Below, one piece after another: positions 49,397 to 59,107 of a stretch of 64,000 nucleotides of DNA; position 1 is the first letter of the stretch, and each line of letters begins with the position of its first letter. The stretch spans positions 1,488,001 through 1,552,000 of the forward strand of contig NZ_CP064955.1 of the NCBI RefSeq assembly GCF_011038645.2, given 5' to 3'. The notes beneath the pieces are model-generated. The model was not told the DNA's origin, did no database searches, and saw only the letters and a program-made list of their open reading frames with translations. Origin of the DNA: Corynebacterium qintianiae (lineage in GTDB: Bacteria; Actinomycetota; Actinomycetes; Mycobacteriales; Mycobacteriaceae). Made by a program: the position numbers and the translations under genes.

Positions 49397-49515
49397 GAAG
49401 ACGTCAGCGCGTATACGTACCGGGTAACTGTCTGAAATGACGCTGAGATCTTCGACACGAAGACGTCAGCGTCATTTTGCGCGAATTTTGGGCATGAAAA
49501 AACGCTGAGATCTTC
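49397..49515. repeat. Tandem pair of ~57-base inverted-repeat units (locus 1)
   Basis: Two units, 49397-49453 and 49459-49515, each begin with GAAGACGTCAGCG, hold about 31 bases and end with CGCTGAGATCTTC, the near-complement of the start. They are separated by five bases (GACAC), giving a 62-base period. Because ends face each other, alternative hairpins can form within a unit or across the junction (49436-49454 with 49458-49476, 17 of 19 paired, followed by TTTT). The same architecture recurs at 60081-60199. It lies between the convergent lipA and acyl-CoA dehydrogenase genes. Confidence 0.85.
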
Positions 49516-49539
49516 CGTGGGAAAATCTCAGCGCTTTTT
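49497..49539. terminator. Bidirectional terminator between lipA and the acyl-CoA dehydrogenase gene
   Basis: CGCTGAGATCTTCC (49503-49516) pairs with GGAAAATCTCAGCG (49520-49533), one mismatch, three-base loop, with six A before and five T after. Its left arm is the end of the second repeat unit, so the repeat family and the terminator are interwoven. Confidence 0.82.
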
Positions 49540-49553
49540 GCGGCTGGTCAGAC

Positions 49554-51629
49554 TTAGCTCAGATCGGTGCCGCCGTTGACCATCATCGGACGGTCGAGGA
49601 CGACCTGCGGGATCTTGAAAGCGTCGACGAGCACCTCGGACCACGGAGCGAGGGAGTCGACCAGGTCGTTGACTGCTGCCTTCGCTGCCTTGACCCGTCC
49701 GGCCGGAAGCACGCCGTGCTCCTGGTACCAGTCGGCGTTCTTCACAATGGTCTCGAGAGCGAACAGGTGGCGCAGCTGCTCGAATACCTGGCGCGCGGGC
49801 GAGTTCTCCGGCAAGCGGTCCTCAGCGTCGATCATCGACTGGACCAGCATGCGGTCACCGTAGGCGATCGCGGTCTCGAGCAGGTGATCCTGGGCCCGGT
49901 TGATCACCTTTGCGGCGTCCTTGCGGTCCATCTTGCGCGCGACCTGGACGCGGCGAACCAGCGAGTTGAGGACGTGCTCTTCGCGCGACTGAACGACGCG
50001 AAGCTGGGTCTCGGCGTCGAACAGGGAACCCGTTCCCGCCACACGGTCCGAGATGGACTGCACGCTGGCGGCAATACCGGAGCGGCGCGTCAGGAAATCA
50101 CCGATGTTGGAGACGACATACTTCGCCATTCCAAACGGCGACATCTCCGACATTTCCTTGCCGTACGCGGTGAGGAGGTTCTTGCCCACCAACTGGCGCA
50201 GGATCGTGTCGTCGCCCTCGAAGGTGGTGAAGATGTCCACATCGGCGCGGAAGGTCGTGAGCAGGTTTTCGGACATGTACCCGGCGCCACCGCAGGCCTC
50301 GCGGCATTCCTGGAGAGTCTCGTTGGCGTGTGTCGCAGTCGCGGACTTGAAGAACGCCGCGAGGGTTTCCGTCTCACGGCTCGCAAACGACTGCTGCTCC
50401 GTCGGGTTCGCCGGATCCCATTCACCGGCGTTCACGGCGTCGGTGTACTCCTGGAAGCGCTCCAGCAGGTTGTTCTGGAACATCGCGAGGGCGTAGGACT
50501 TTGCCAGCGGGATGAGGAGACGGCGACGGTGCTGGCGGTAGTCGATCAATCGCTCTTCCTGGCCGGGGTCACCCGCCTCGAACTGGCGGCGGATGTTGGC
50601 GTATTTCACCGCGAGGGCGAGGCCGGCGCGAGTTGCACCTGCGGCCGAGGCGCCCACTCCGAGTCGGCCTCGAACGAGCGTGCCGAGCATGGTGAAGAAC
50701 CGGCGGTTCATGGAATCGATCGACGACGAGTAAGTGCCGTCCTCCGCGACGTCTGCGAACCGGTTGAGCAGGTTTTCGCGCGGGACGCGGACGTGGTCGA
50801 ACGTGATCATGCCGTTGTCCACGCCGAGCAAACCGCCCTTGTGGCCGTGGTCGGACGTGGTGACACCCGGCGCGTCTGTCCCGTCCTCCTCGCGGATGCG
50901 GACAATGATGCAGTGCACGCCCTTGGACTCATCGGAGTCGGGGGTGTAGAGCTGCGCGAACACTGCCGCCCAGCGGCCGTCGCGGGCTGCGTTGCCGATG
51001 TACGCCTTCTTCGAACCTGGGGTCGGAGAGTTGATGACGAATTCCTGGGTCTCCGGGTCATAGGTCGCCGTCGTCTCGAGCTGCTGGACGTTAGAGCCGT
51101 GGCCCATCTCGGTCATCGCGAAGCAGCCGAGCTTGGACAGATCCATCGCACCCTTGGCGAACTCGATGTGGCGCTCGGTGCCCAGGGCGTCGATGGCGCC
51201 GCCCCACAGACCGAACTGGACACCCGACTTGATGCAGGTGGAGTTGTTCACCTGGGCGAGCAATTCGAGGGAGGACACGCCCGCAGACACCTGACCCTGG
51301 CCACCGTTGAGCGGGGAGAACGACTCCTGGATGCGGCCGTTCTCAGCCACGATCTTGACCTTTTCGAGGTTGTCGGCGCGAATCTCGTCGAGAGTGCCTT
51401 CCACGCGGGGCAGGAGGAACGGATCGTTGATTAGCTCGCGCAGGGCCTCCTTACGCTCCTTGAAGGGGCCGTCGAGAAGATCCGCGAGATCTTCGACCGC
51501 GTTGACATCCGGGGTCGAAGGCAGCACGGAGGGCTGGTTAGACTCCGGGTTGCCGCTGGCCTTGGTGGTGTCGGTGGCAAGGTGCTTGGCGTCTTTGACG
51601 TCTTCCTTCGTGGCATTGGGAAGAGACAT
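49554..51629 (-). CDS. Acyl-CoA dehydrogenase/oxidase family flavoprotein
   Basis: A 691-residue FAD enzyme that introduces the 2,3-double bond of acyl-CoA. FAD/substrate motifs GCFAMTEMGHGSNV and ACGGAGYMSENLL and the catalytic Glu in FTTFEGDDTILRQLVGKNLL are clear. The length and the C-terminal extension resemble acyl-CoA oxidases more than 380-residue dehydrogenases; whether it passes electrons to O2 or ETF cannot be read. It is followed upstream by a thiolase and a divergent reductase-hydratase pair, the set found as fadE5-fadA2-fabG4-htdX in M. tuberculosis. AAAGG precedes the ATG. Confidence 0.87.
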   Translation of the reverse strand: MSLPNATKEDVKDAKHLATDTTKASGNPESNQPSVLPSTPDVNAVEDLADLLDGPFKERKEALRELINDPFLLPRVEGTLDEIRADNLEKVKIVAENGRIQESFSPLNGGQGQVSAGVSSLELLAQVNNSTCIKSGVQFGLWGGAIDALGTERHIEFAKGAMDLSKLGCFAMTEMGHGSNVQQLETTATYDPETQEFVINSPTPGSKKAYIGNAARDGRWAAVFAQLYTPDSDESKGVHCIIVRIREEDGTDAPGVTTSDHGHKGGLLGVDNGMITFDHVRVPRENLLNRFADVAEDGTYSSSIDSMNRRFFTMLGTLVRGRLGVGASAAGATRAGLALAVKYANIRRQFEAGDPGQEERLIDYRQHRRRLLIPLAKSYALAMFQNNLLERFQEYTDAVNAGEWDPANPTEQQSFASRETETLAAFFKSATATHANETLQECREACGGAGYMSENLLTTFRADVDIFTTFEGDDTILRQLVGKNLLTAYGKEMSEMSPFGMAKYVVSNIGDFLTRRSGIAASVQSISDRVAGTGSLFDAETQLRVVQSREEHVLNSLVRRVQVARKMDRKDAAKVINRAQDHLLETAIAYGDRMLVQSMIDAEDRLPENSPARQVFEQLRHLFALETIVKNADWYQEHGVLPAGRVKAAKAAVNDLVDSLAPWSEVLVDAFKIPQVVLDRPMMVNGGTDLS

Positions 51630-51656
51630 GGGTTCAACCTTTCGTAGTGGGAGAAT

Positions 51657-52952
51657 TTAGCGCTCAATGATGGCGACAACGCCCTGGCCGCCGGCGGCGC
51701 AGACGGAGATGAGGGTGCGGCCCCCGCCGTTCTCGACGAGTGTCTTGGCTGCGGATGCGAGAATGCGGGCACCGGTGGCGGCGAACGGGTGACCGGCTGC
51801 GAGCGAGGAACCCTTCACGTTCAGCTTGGAGCGGTCAATAGCACCGAGGGGAGCGTCGAGGCCGAGGCGCTCGCGGCAGTAGGTCTCGTCCTCCCACGCC
51901 TTCAGGGTGGCGAGGACCTGCGAAGCGAAAGCCTCGTGGATCTCGTAGAAGTCGAAGTCCTGCAGGGTCAAACCCTGGCGCTCGAGGAGGCGGGGCACGG
52001 CGTACGTGGGCGCCATGAGCAGCCCGTCCTTGCCGCTGACGAAGTCGACGGCGGCGAGTTCCGAGTCCACGATGTACGCCTGCGGCTCGAGGCCGTTCTC
52101 GCGGCCCCACTCCTCCGTGCCGAGGAGGACGGCTGCCGCGCCGTCGGTCAGCGGGGTGGAGTTACCCGCGGTCATCGTGGCGGTACCGCCGTGCTGGATA
52201 GCGTCCTTCTTGCCGAACACGGGCTTGAGGGTGGACAGCTTTTCGACGCTCGAATCCGGGCGCATGTTTGTGTCACGCTGGACGCCAAGGAACGGGGTGA
52301 CCAGGTCGTTGAAGAAACCGGAGTCGTACGCCTTGGCCAGGTTGTGGTGGGATGCCACCGCGAGCTCGTCCTGAGCCTCGCGGGAGATCTCCATCTCACG
52401 GGCGGTGATGGCGGCGTGCTCACCCATCGACAGGCCGGTGCGGGGCTCGCCGTTCTGCGGCTGCTCCGGTGCCAGCTGGCTCGGACGGATGGAGCCGAAC
52501 AGCTTGAGCTGGTCGGCCGGCTTCTTCGCGTTGGACGCCTTGATCAGGGTCTTGCGCAGGGTGTCGTTGACGGCCAGGGGCGCGTCCGAGGTGGTGTCGG
52601 TGCCGCAGCCGATGCCCGCGTCGATGCGACCCATTGCGATGGCGTCGGCGACCTGGATTGCGGACGTCAGCGAGGTGCCGCAGGCGTGCTGGAGGTCGAA
52701 CGCGGGCGTGGTCGGTGCCAGGGCGGATCCGAGGACGCACTCGCGCACGAGGTTGAAGTCGCGCGCGTGCTTGAGCACGGCGCCACCAGCGACGAGGCCG
52801 AGCTCTTTGTCCTGCAGACCGTAGCGCGCGACGAGCCCGTCGATGGCGGCGGTCAGCATGTCCTGGTTAGATGCGTTCGCGTACTCCTTGTTGGAACGCG
52901 CGAAGGGGATACGGTTTCCACCGAGAATGGCGACTTTGCGGGGCTGGTTCAC
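51657..52952 (-). CDS. Acetyl-CoA C-acyltransferase (thiolase, FadA2/FadI-like)
   Basis: A degradative-type thiolase of 431 residues. Catalytic Cys lies in LQHACGTSLTSAIQVADAI, His in DFYEIHEAFASQVLATLKAW and the second Cys in ISVCAAGGQGVVAIIE. It sits 27 bases upstream of the acyl-CoA dehydrogenase gene. GTG 52952 has AGGGA nine bases upstream; the frame continues to 53021 into the divergent promoter region. It cleaves 3-ketoacyl-CoA in beta-oxidation. Confidence 0.92.
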   Translation of the reverse strand: MNQPRKVAILGGNRIPFARSNKEYANASNQDMLTAAIDGLVARYGLQDKELGLVAGGAVLKHARDFNLVRECVLGSALAPTTPAFDLQHACGTSLTSAIQVADAIAMGRIDAGIGCGTDTTSDAPLAVNDTLRKTLIKASNAKKPADQLKLFGSIRPSQLAPEQPQNGEPRTGLSMGEHAAITAREMEISREAQDELAVASHHNLAKAYDSGFFNDLVTPFLGVQRDTNMRPDSSVEKLSTLKPVFGKKDAIQHGGTATMTAGNSTPLTDGAAAVLLGTEEWGRENGLEPQAYIVDSELAAVDFVSGKDGLLMAPTYAVPRLLERQGLTLQDFDFYEIHEAFASQVLATLKAWEDETYCRERLGLDAPLGAIDRSKLNVKGSSLAAGHPFAATGARILASAAKTLVENGGGRTLISVCAAGGQGVVAIIER

Positions 52953-53004
52953 TGTGCTTTCCCTGCTTTCAACTGGAGGAAGGTGGTTGTTGAGGATATT
53001 TCTC

Positions 53005-53019
53005 GTTGTACCATACAAC
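53005..53019. promoter_or_regulatory. Palindromic operator between the thiolase and fabG4 genes
   Basis: GTTGTA-CCA-TACAAC is a perfect 6-3-6 inverted repeat in the 138-base divergent control region. Position and symmetry suit a TetR-type repressor that would act on both halves of the fatty-acid module at once. No regulator gene is beside it. Confidence 0.6.
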
Positions 53020-53090
53020 ACAAAAGAGTAGTGCTGTAAGGTAAATCACGAACTTAACCGGCACACACCAGAATCCACAAGGAGTACACC

Positions 53091-54425
53091 GTGGCCAAGA
53101 AGAGCTTCCTCGAACAACTCATCAACTCCCCGCTTGCGGCCAAGGCGGGTGTCCCGCAGGGCTACCCCCTGCGCCGCTACAAGCAGGGCGAGCCACTACT
53201 GCACGCGCCCATCGTCGTCGGCGGCCAGGGCCGTCTCACCGACGCCCTCAACACTGTGCTCGAAGGGCCGTACAAACTACTCAAAGCCGAGGCAGACTCC
53301 CCGCGCGCAGGTATTGTCTTCGACGCAACGGGGCTGACCCGCCCCGAGGACCTCAACCAGCTGCACTCTTTCTTCCACCCCCAGATAAAGAAGGTCGCTG
53401 ACAACGCGCGCCTCGTGGTCATCGGCACCACGCCCGAGCTTATCGACGACGCCGACGCACGCATCGCCGCTCGCGCCCTCGAAGGCTTCACCCGCTCCCT
53501 GGCCAAGGAAATGCGCAAGGCCGCCACGGTGCAGCTCGTCTACGTCGACCCGGCAATCGATTCCTCCAACTTCAGCACCGTTGAATCCACCCTGCGATTC
53601 CTGCTGTCCGGCAAGTCGGCCTACGTCGACGGCCAGGTCATCCGCGTCACCCCTGCACCCGCGGAGGCCCCGGCCGACTGGGAGAAGCCGCTCGCCGGCC
53701 GCTTGGCCGTGGTCACCGGCGCTGCCCGCGGCATCGGCGCGGTCATCGCCGAGACCCTGGCGCGAGACGGCGCCTCCGTGATCTGCGTGGACATTCCGCA
53801 GGCCGGCGAGGGACTGACCGCGACCGCCAACAAAGTCAAGGGCACCGCACTCCCCCTCGACGTCACCGACCCGGCAGCCGCGGACAAGCTCGCCCAGCAT
53901 GCGCAGGAGCGCTACGGCAAGAAGATCGACGTGCTCGTCCACAACGCCGGCGTGACCCGCGACAAGCTGCTCGCCAACATGGATGACAGCAAGTGGAACA
54001 TGGTCCAGAACATCAACCTGATCGCCCCGGTACGCATCACCGAGAAGCTGCTCGCCGCCGGCGCCCTGGGTGAGAAGCCGGCCGTCATCGGCGTCTCCTC
54101 CACCTCCGGCATCGCCGGCAACCGCGGTCAGACCAACTACGCCACCACCAAGGCCGGCGTGATCGGCTTCGTCGACTCCCTCAAGGACCGCCTCGCCGAG
54201 ATTGGCGGCAACATCAACGCCGTGGCACCGGGCTTCATCGAGACCGACATGACCGCGGCGATGCCGACGGGCCCGCGCGAGGTGGGCCGCCGCATCAACT
54301 CCCTGCAGCAGGGCGGCCAGCCGGTGGACGTCGCCGAGACCGTGGCGTACTTCGCGTCCACCGCCTCCACCTCCGTCAACGGCAACACCGTCCGCGTCTG
54401 CGGCCAGAGCATGCTGGGAGCGTAG
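53091..54425 (+). CDS. fabG4: High-molecular-weight 3-oxoacyl reductase, FabG4 type
   Basis: The 444-residue SDR has the two-domain form of mycobacterial FabG4: an N-terminal flavodoxin-like half without an NAD motif (1-205) and a C-terminal reductase half with VTGAARGIGAVIA, HNAGVTRD, catalytic Ser in VSSTSGIAGNRGQTNYATTKAG (Tyr and Lys in YATTK). It reduces 3-ketoacyl-CoA/ACP, probably with NADH in this subgroup. GTG start with AAGGAG nine bases upstream. The hydratase follows four bases later. Confidence 0.9.
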   Translation: MAKKSFLEQLINSPLAAKAGVPQGYPLRRYKQGEPLLHAPIVVGGQGRLTDALNTVLEGPYKLLKAEADSPRAGIVFDATGLTRPEDLNQLHSFFHPQIKKVADNARLVVIGTTPELIDDADARIAARALEGFTRSLAKEMRKAATVQLVYVDPAIDSSNFSTVESTLRFLLSGKSAYVDGQVIRVTPAPAEAPADWEKPLAGRLAVVTGAARGIGAVIAETLARDGASVICVDIPQAGEGLTATANKVKGTALPLDVTDPAAADKLAQHAQERYGKKIDVLVHNAGVTRDKLLANMDDSKWNMVQNINLIAPVRITEKLLAAGALGEKPAVIGVSSTSGIAGNRGQTNYATTKAGVIGFVDSLKDRLAEIGGNINAVAPGFIETDMTAAMPTGPREVGRRINSLQQGGQPVDVAETVAYFASTASTSVNGNTVRVCGQSMLGA

Positions 54426-54429
54426 CCCG

Positions 54430-55362
54430 ATGAGCGAGTACACAGTTCTCAACAGCGTCCCGGATCTGGACAAGGTGATGAACCAGATCAAGCTCGGCAT
54501 GCTGCCCGTCGTGGGCACCACCCACGTGGCCGATGCGGACCCGAGCTCGCGCTCGGAGGTCCGTGGGGTGACGGTGGACGTCGACAAGCTCGCCGCCTAC
54601 ACCCGCGCGACGGGCCTGCGCCTGTCCGACGAAGTTCCGCCGACCTACTTCTTCGTGGTCACATTTCCCGTCATCATGGACCTGATGGCGCGCGAGGATT
54701 TCCCGTTCGCCCCGACGGGCGCGGTTCACATCGCCAACGAGATCACCCAGCGGCGCGCTCTGCGCGTCGGCGAGACCTACACGGTGCGCGCCCGCGGAGA
54801 GCGCCTCCGACCGCACCGCAAGGGCCTGCTGATCGACATGATCACCGAGGTCTACCTCGAGGGCGGCGAGGGTTCAGCGTACGGCGAGCCGGTGTGGACC
54901 CAGGTGTCCACCTTCCTCGGCCAGGGGCAAAAATTCGCCAAAGGCGCCCCCGTGTCTGTGACCACCCGCGGAATCGATGACGGACGCCGCCTCGGCTCCC
55001 CGGAGCTGCCCGATTTCGCAGCTAACGGCCACATCAAGGTCACCGGGGAGACGGTGTCGAACTACGTCGACGCGTCGGGAGACAAGAACCCGATCCACAC
55101 CTCCAACATCGGCGCGAAGCTGTTCGGCTTCCCGGGCATCATCGCCCACGGCATGTACTCCGCCGCAGCGGCCTTGCGATTCTTGGAGGGCAAGCTCAGC
55201 GGCGCCCTGCGCTACCGCGTTGAGTTCTACAAGCCCGTCGTCATCCCCACCCGCGTCGCGGAGTGGGTCGTGCCCGACGAGGCCGGCAACGTCGACATCC
55301 AGCTGCGCAGCACCTCCAAGCCGGAGAAGCTCCACCTGAACGCGCGGGTTGAGTACCTGTAG
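54430..55362 (+). CDS. htdX: MaoC-like (R)-hydratase, HtdX type
   Basis: The 310-residue protein has an N-terminal dehydratase-like half and a C-terminal MaoC hot-dog domain with the hydratase 2 motif DKNPIHTSNIGAKLFGFPG (Asp and His catalytic). It would interconvert 3-hydroxyacyl and enoyl thioesters, next to the reductase. The pair matches Rv0242c-Rv0241c. It could serve beta-oxidation or short-chain elongation; the partners suggest reversible beta-oxidation. Confidence 0.88.
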   Translation: MSEYTVLNSVPDLDKVMNQIKLGMLPVVGTTHVADADPSSRSEVRGVTVDVDKLAAYTRATGLRLSDEVPPTYFFVVTFPVIMDLMAREDFPFAPTGAVHIANEITQRRALRVGETYTVRARGERLRPHRKGLLIDMITEVYLEGGEGSAYGEPVWTQVSTFLGQGQKFAKGAPVSVTTRGIDDGRRLGSPELPDFAANGHIKVTGETVSNYVDASGDKNPIHTSNIGAKLFGFPGIIAHGMYSAAAALRFLEGKLSGALRYRVEFYKPVVIPTRVAEWVVPDEAGNVDIQLRSTSKPEKLHLNARVEYL

Positions 55363-55383
55363 CGTCGGCCGAGGCGTCGACAA

Positions 55384-55417
55384 GCGTCCTGCTCCCGAAA
55401 AGGAGCCGGGCGCTTTC
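55384..55417 (+). terminator. Terminator after htdX
   Basis: GCGTCCTGCTCC and GGAGCCGGGCGC form a 12-base stem with one mismatch and one G-T pair around CGAAAA, followed by TTTCCCC, 22 bases after the stop. Confidence 0.65.
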
Positions 55418-55450
55418 CCCATTTCAACAACGTGGAATAGAGTGTGAGGC

Positions 55451-56239
55451 ATGGCAGACCCGAAGGATAAGGTGGCTTCCAAGGCCGCCAAGCAGGAAGA
55501 GCGCGCGGCGAAGCGCGCGAAGCGCAAGAGCACCCGCGGCCAGATCTGGCAGGCGTTCAACCTGCAGCGCAAGCGCGACAAGAAGCTCATCCCCCTGATG
55601 GTGCTGTGCGTGCTCGGTATGGGCCTGCTTTTCTTCCTCATCGGCCTGCTGTTCAACGCGCAGTGGTTCTTGCTGGTCATCGGCCTGATCCTGGGTGCCG
55701 TGCTCGCCATGTTCCTGTTCTCCCGCCGGCTCGAGCGCTCGATGTACGACGAGGTGGGCGACACTCCGGGTGCGGCCGCGTGGACGCTGGAGAACATGCG
55801 AAACACCATGGGCATCGTGTGGCTGACCAAGTCCGCGGTGGCCGCGAACACGCACATGGACACCGTGCACCGCGTCGTCGGCAACCCGGGTGTCGTGCTG
55901 GTCGGCGAGGGCAGCCAGAACCGCCTGAAGTCCCTGATGGCGAAAGAGCACAAGCGCGTCGACCGCCTGCTCGCTGGCGTGCCGATCCACGAGGTCTACG
56001 TAGGCGACGGAGAGGGCCAGACCAGCATCCGCGACCTGCAGAAGACCCTGCTGAAGCTGCCGAAGAACTACAAGAAGGACGAGGTGTACTCCATCTCCGC
56101 CAAGCTCGACGCGATGGACGCCCGCACTCGTCCCGGCCAGCCCGCCGGGTTGCCGGGTGGGCCCATGCCGAAGGGCGCGCAGTCCATGTCCGGCATGAAC
56201 CGCAGGATGCGGCGCATGCAGGAGCGCAAGGGCAAGTAG
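55451..56239 (+). CDS. DUF4191 family membrane protein
   Basis: The 262-residue protein has a very basic cytoplasmic start, two adjacent helices (LIPLMVLCVLGMGLLFFLIG and WFLLVIGLILGAVLAMFLF) and a large cytoplasmic C-terminal domain ending in Met/Arg-rich sequence. The family is actinobacterial and of unknown function; the M. tuberculosis homologue Rv2219 lies likewise between lipA and glnA1. TAGAGT lies exactly seven bases before the ATG. It abuts the convergent RDD gene with no gap. Confidence 0.87.
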   Translation: MADPKDKVASKAAKQEERAAKRAKRKSTRGQIWQAFNLQRKRDKKLIPLMVLCVLGMGLLFFLIGLLFNAQWFLLVIGLILGAVLAMFLFSRRLERSMYDEVGDTPGAAAWTLENMRNTMGIVWLTKSAVAANTHMDTVHRVVGNPGVVLVGEGSQNRLKSLMAKEHKRVDRLLAGVPIHEVYVGDGEGQTSIRDLQKTLLKLPKNYKKDEVYSISAKLDAMDARTRPGQPAGLPGGPMPKGAQSMSGMNRRMRRMQERKGK

Positions 56240-56656
56240 TCAGCTGCGGATCACGGTCGTGCCCGTGGCGCGGTCGTGCATCCCGCGGCCGTCGGCGTCG
56301 ACCATGGCTGCGGGCAGGATAAAGCCGGTGAGCAGGGTGCGCACCGCGGCGCGCCAGAAGCCCACGCGCTGGCCCGGGGCGTCGACACGCGCGACGCCCA
56401 TGCCGAGCGCCGCCATGCCCGGGGTGCGGGCGAGCAACCAGCCGCAGAGGATGCCGAGGACGAGCCAGAGGATGTAGGTCAGCGTGGCGACGTCGCCAAG
56501 CTGGTCGGTGAGCCTGACCGTAAAGCCGGCGATAGCCCAGCAGATGGCCCAGTCGATGGCGACCGCCCCTGCACGGCGGGCCACGGACGCCTGCGCTCCC
56601 GCTCCATTCTCAGGAAGACCCAGGCCTTGCCCAGGGTAAGTACCGATATCAGCCAT
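56240..56656 (-). CDS. RDD family membrane protein
   Basis: The 138-residue protein has the RDD domain: an Arg in VARRAGAVAIDWAICW, then two further helices (TYILWLVLGILCGWLLA, and one near the C-terminus) with a conserved Asp pattern. Function is unknown; some RDD proteins are Na+/H+ antiporters. TAATCT ends six bases before the ATG, a leaderless layout. It is divergent from glnA by 107 bases. Confidence 0.85.
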   Translation of the reverse strand: MADIGTYPGQGLGLPENGAGAQASVARRAGAVAIDWAICWAIAGFTVRLTDQLGDVATLTYILWLVLGILCGWLLARTPGMAALGMGVARVDAPGQRVGFWRAAVRTLLTGFILPAAMVDADGRGMHDRATGTTVIRS

Positions 56657-56763
56657 GGCCCCAGATTACTGGGGGGCGCGCGGGCGACGTGAATCACGAC
56701 GTTCGTGCCGATACGTGCCTGTAGTATGGACGTGTTAGCAGCCCACCCACCAAGGAGTAGCCC

Positions 56764-58200
<1,437 letters not shown>

Positions 58201-58233
58201 GCAGTCCCCCACCCGCGGACCCGGGTGCCCACA

Positions 58234-58283
58234 AACTGGTGTTGCGCTGACACTCCCCATGTCAGCACATTACCAGTTTTTTG
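58234..58283 (+). terminator. Terminator after glnA
   Basis: A two-part hairpin: outer AACTGG/CCAGTT and inner GCTGACA/TGTCAGC, followed by TTTTTTG, 34 bases after the glnA stop. Confidence 0.82.
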
Positions 58284-58335
58284 TGCCAGCATGCTGGTTG
58301 AAAGTCGGGAGGGAAGCTGCCGGCAGTTAGAACAC

Positions 58336-58362
58336 TTGACAATTTGTTGTGTTTATACAACA
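58336..58362 (+). promoter_or_regulatory. Promoter and palindromic operator of the XRE gene
   Basis: TTGACA (58336-58341) is followed by the inverted repeat TGTTGT-GTTTAT-ACAACA (58345-58362), whose centre contains TATACA. The palindrome fills the space a polymerase would use, ten bases before the XRE start codon, which fits autorepression. The spacing between TTGACA and TATACA (12) is short, so the true -10 is uncertain. Confidence 0.6.
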
Positions 58363-58371
58363 CTTCTTTGC

Positions 58372-58632
58372 ATGTCCCCTAAGAGAAAGCCCGCCGACCC
58401 GATTTTCAACCGGGTGCGGGTCCTGCGCACGGAGAGGGACATGTCCCGCACCCAGTTGGCCACAGAGGTCGATGTCAACCCACAAACAATCGGTGCCATT
58501 GAGCGCGGCGACCACTACCCCAGCTTGGACCTCGCCTTCAGGATCTGCGACGTGTTCCAGCTGCCGGTTGAAGCGGTATTCTCCCGCGCCGAATTCACCC
58601 CCATGTCGAGTGAAATCTACCGAAAGGCCTGA
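58372..58632 (+). CDS. XRE-family helix-turn-helix regulator
   Basis: An 86-residue Cro/cI-type repressor: VRVLRTERDMSRTQLATEVDV and NPQTIGAIERGDHYPSLDLAFRIC are helices 1-5 with the recognition helix at QTIGAIERG. This short form (also seen as YozG-like regulators) usually pairs with a membrane protein, as here. No ribosome site is visible; the operator is very close. The frame upstream to 58225 runs through the glnA terminator and is rejected. Confidence 0.88.
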   Translation: MSPKRKPADPIFNRVRVLRTERDMSRTQLATEVDVNPQTIGAIERGDHYPSLDLAFRICDVFQLPVEAVFSRAEFTPMSSEIYRKA

Positions 58633-58636
58633 GCTC

Positions 58637-59107
58637 ATGGCCTCCCGTCCCGTCCCCGAGTCCGTCACCCGCCGCAAGAGGATCATCCTGTTCACGGACA
58701 TCTCCCTCGCGGTCATCATCCTCAGCATCGCGCTCCACGTCACGGTCCCCGGCATTTCCTACCTCATGTGGATGATCGGCGCAATCGCCGCGGCCGGCGG
58801 CACCCTCGCCCTGCGGCGCACCATCGACCAAGCGGACCTGCCCACGACCGAGCTCGACGAATACCGCCTGAAGCTGCACCTCGAAGCGAGGGAAGACGGC
58901 CTGCTCGGGGCACTCGCGCTCTCCATTTTGCTCTTCGTGGTTGCAGGTGCGATCGCGTTTGCTCTGCGGTTCTGGGTATGGGACGGGCCCACCGTGGCAC
59001 TCCTTTTTGCCAAGATGGCTCACCTGCAACTTGTGTGGGTCCCGTTCATCGTCGCGCGCTCGCTTGCCGGCAAGTTCAACCGCGACGAGCTCGTATCCGC
59101 GCGCTAG
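58637..59107 (+). CDS. Four-helix membrane protein partnered with the XRE regulator
   Basis: A 156-residue protein with about four helices (about 17-36, 40-58, 92-115 and 120-140) and a charged loop between the pairs (TIDQADLPTTELDEYRLK). I do not recognise a function. It begins four bases after the XRE stop with AAAGG nine bases upstream, so the two are co-transcribed; similar XRE plus membrane-protein pairs occur widely in Gram-positive bacteria. It abuts panE, convergent. Confidence 0.75.
   Translation: MASRPVPESVTRRKRIILFTDISLAVIILSIALHVTVPGISYLMWMIGAIAAAGGTLALRRTIDQADLPTTELDEYRLKLHLEAREDGLLGALALSILLFVVAGAIAFALRFWVWDGPTVALLFAKMAHLQLVWVPFIVARSLAGKFNRDELVSAR

Noticed and set aside
56657..56763. 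AmtR operator upstream of glnA
   Set aside because: No ATCTATAGAAC-type motif is visible; nitrogen control, if any, must use another site.
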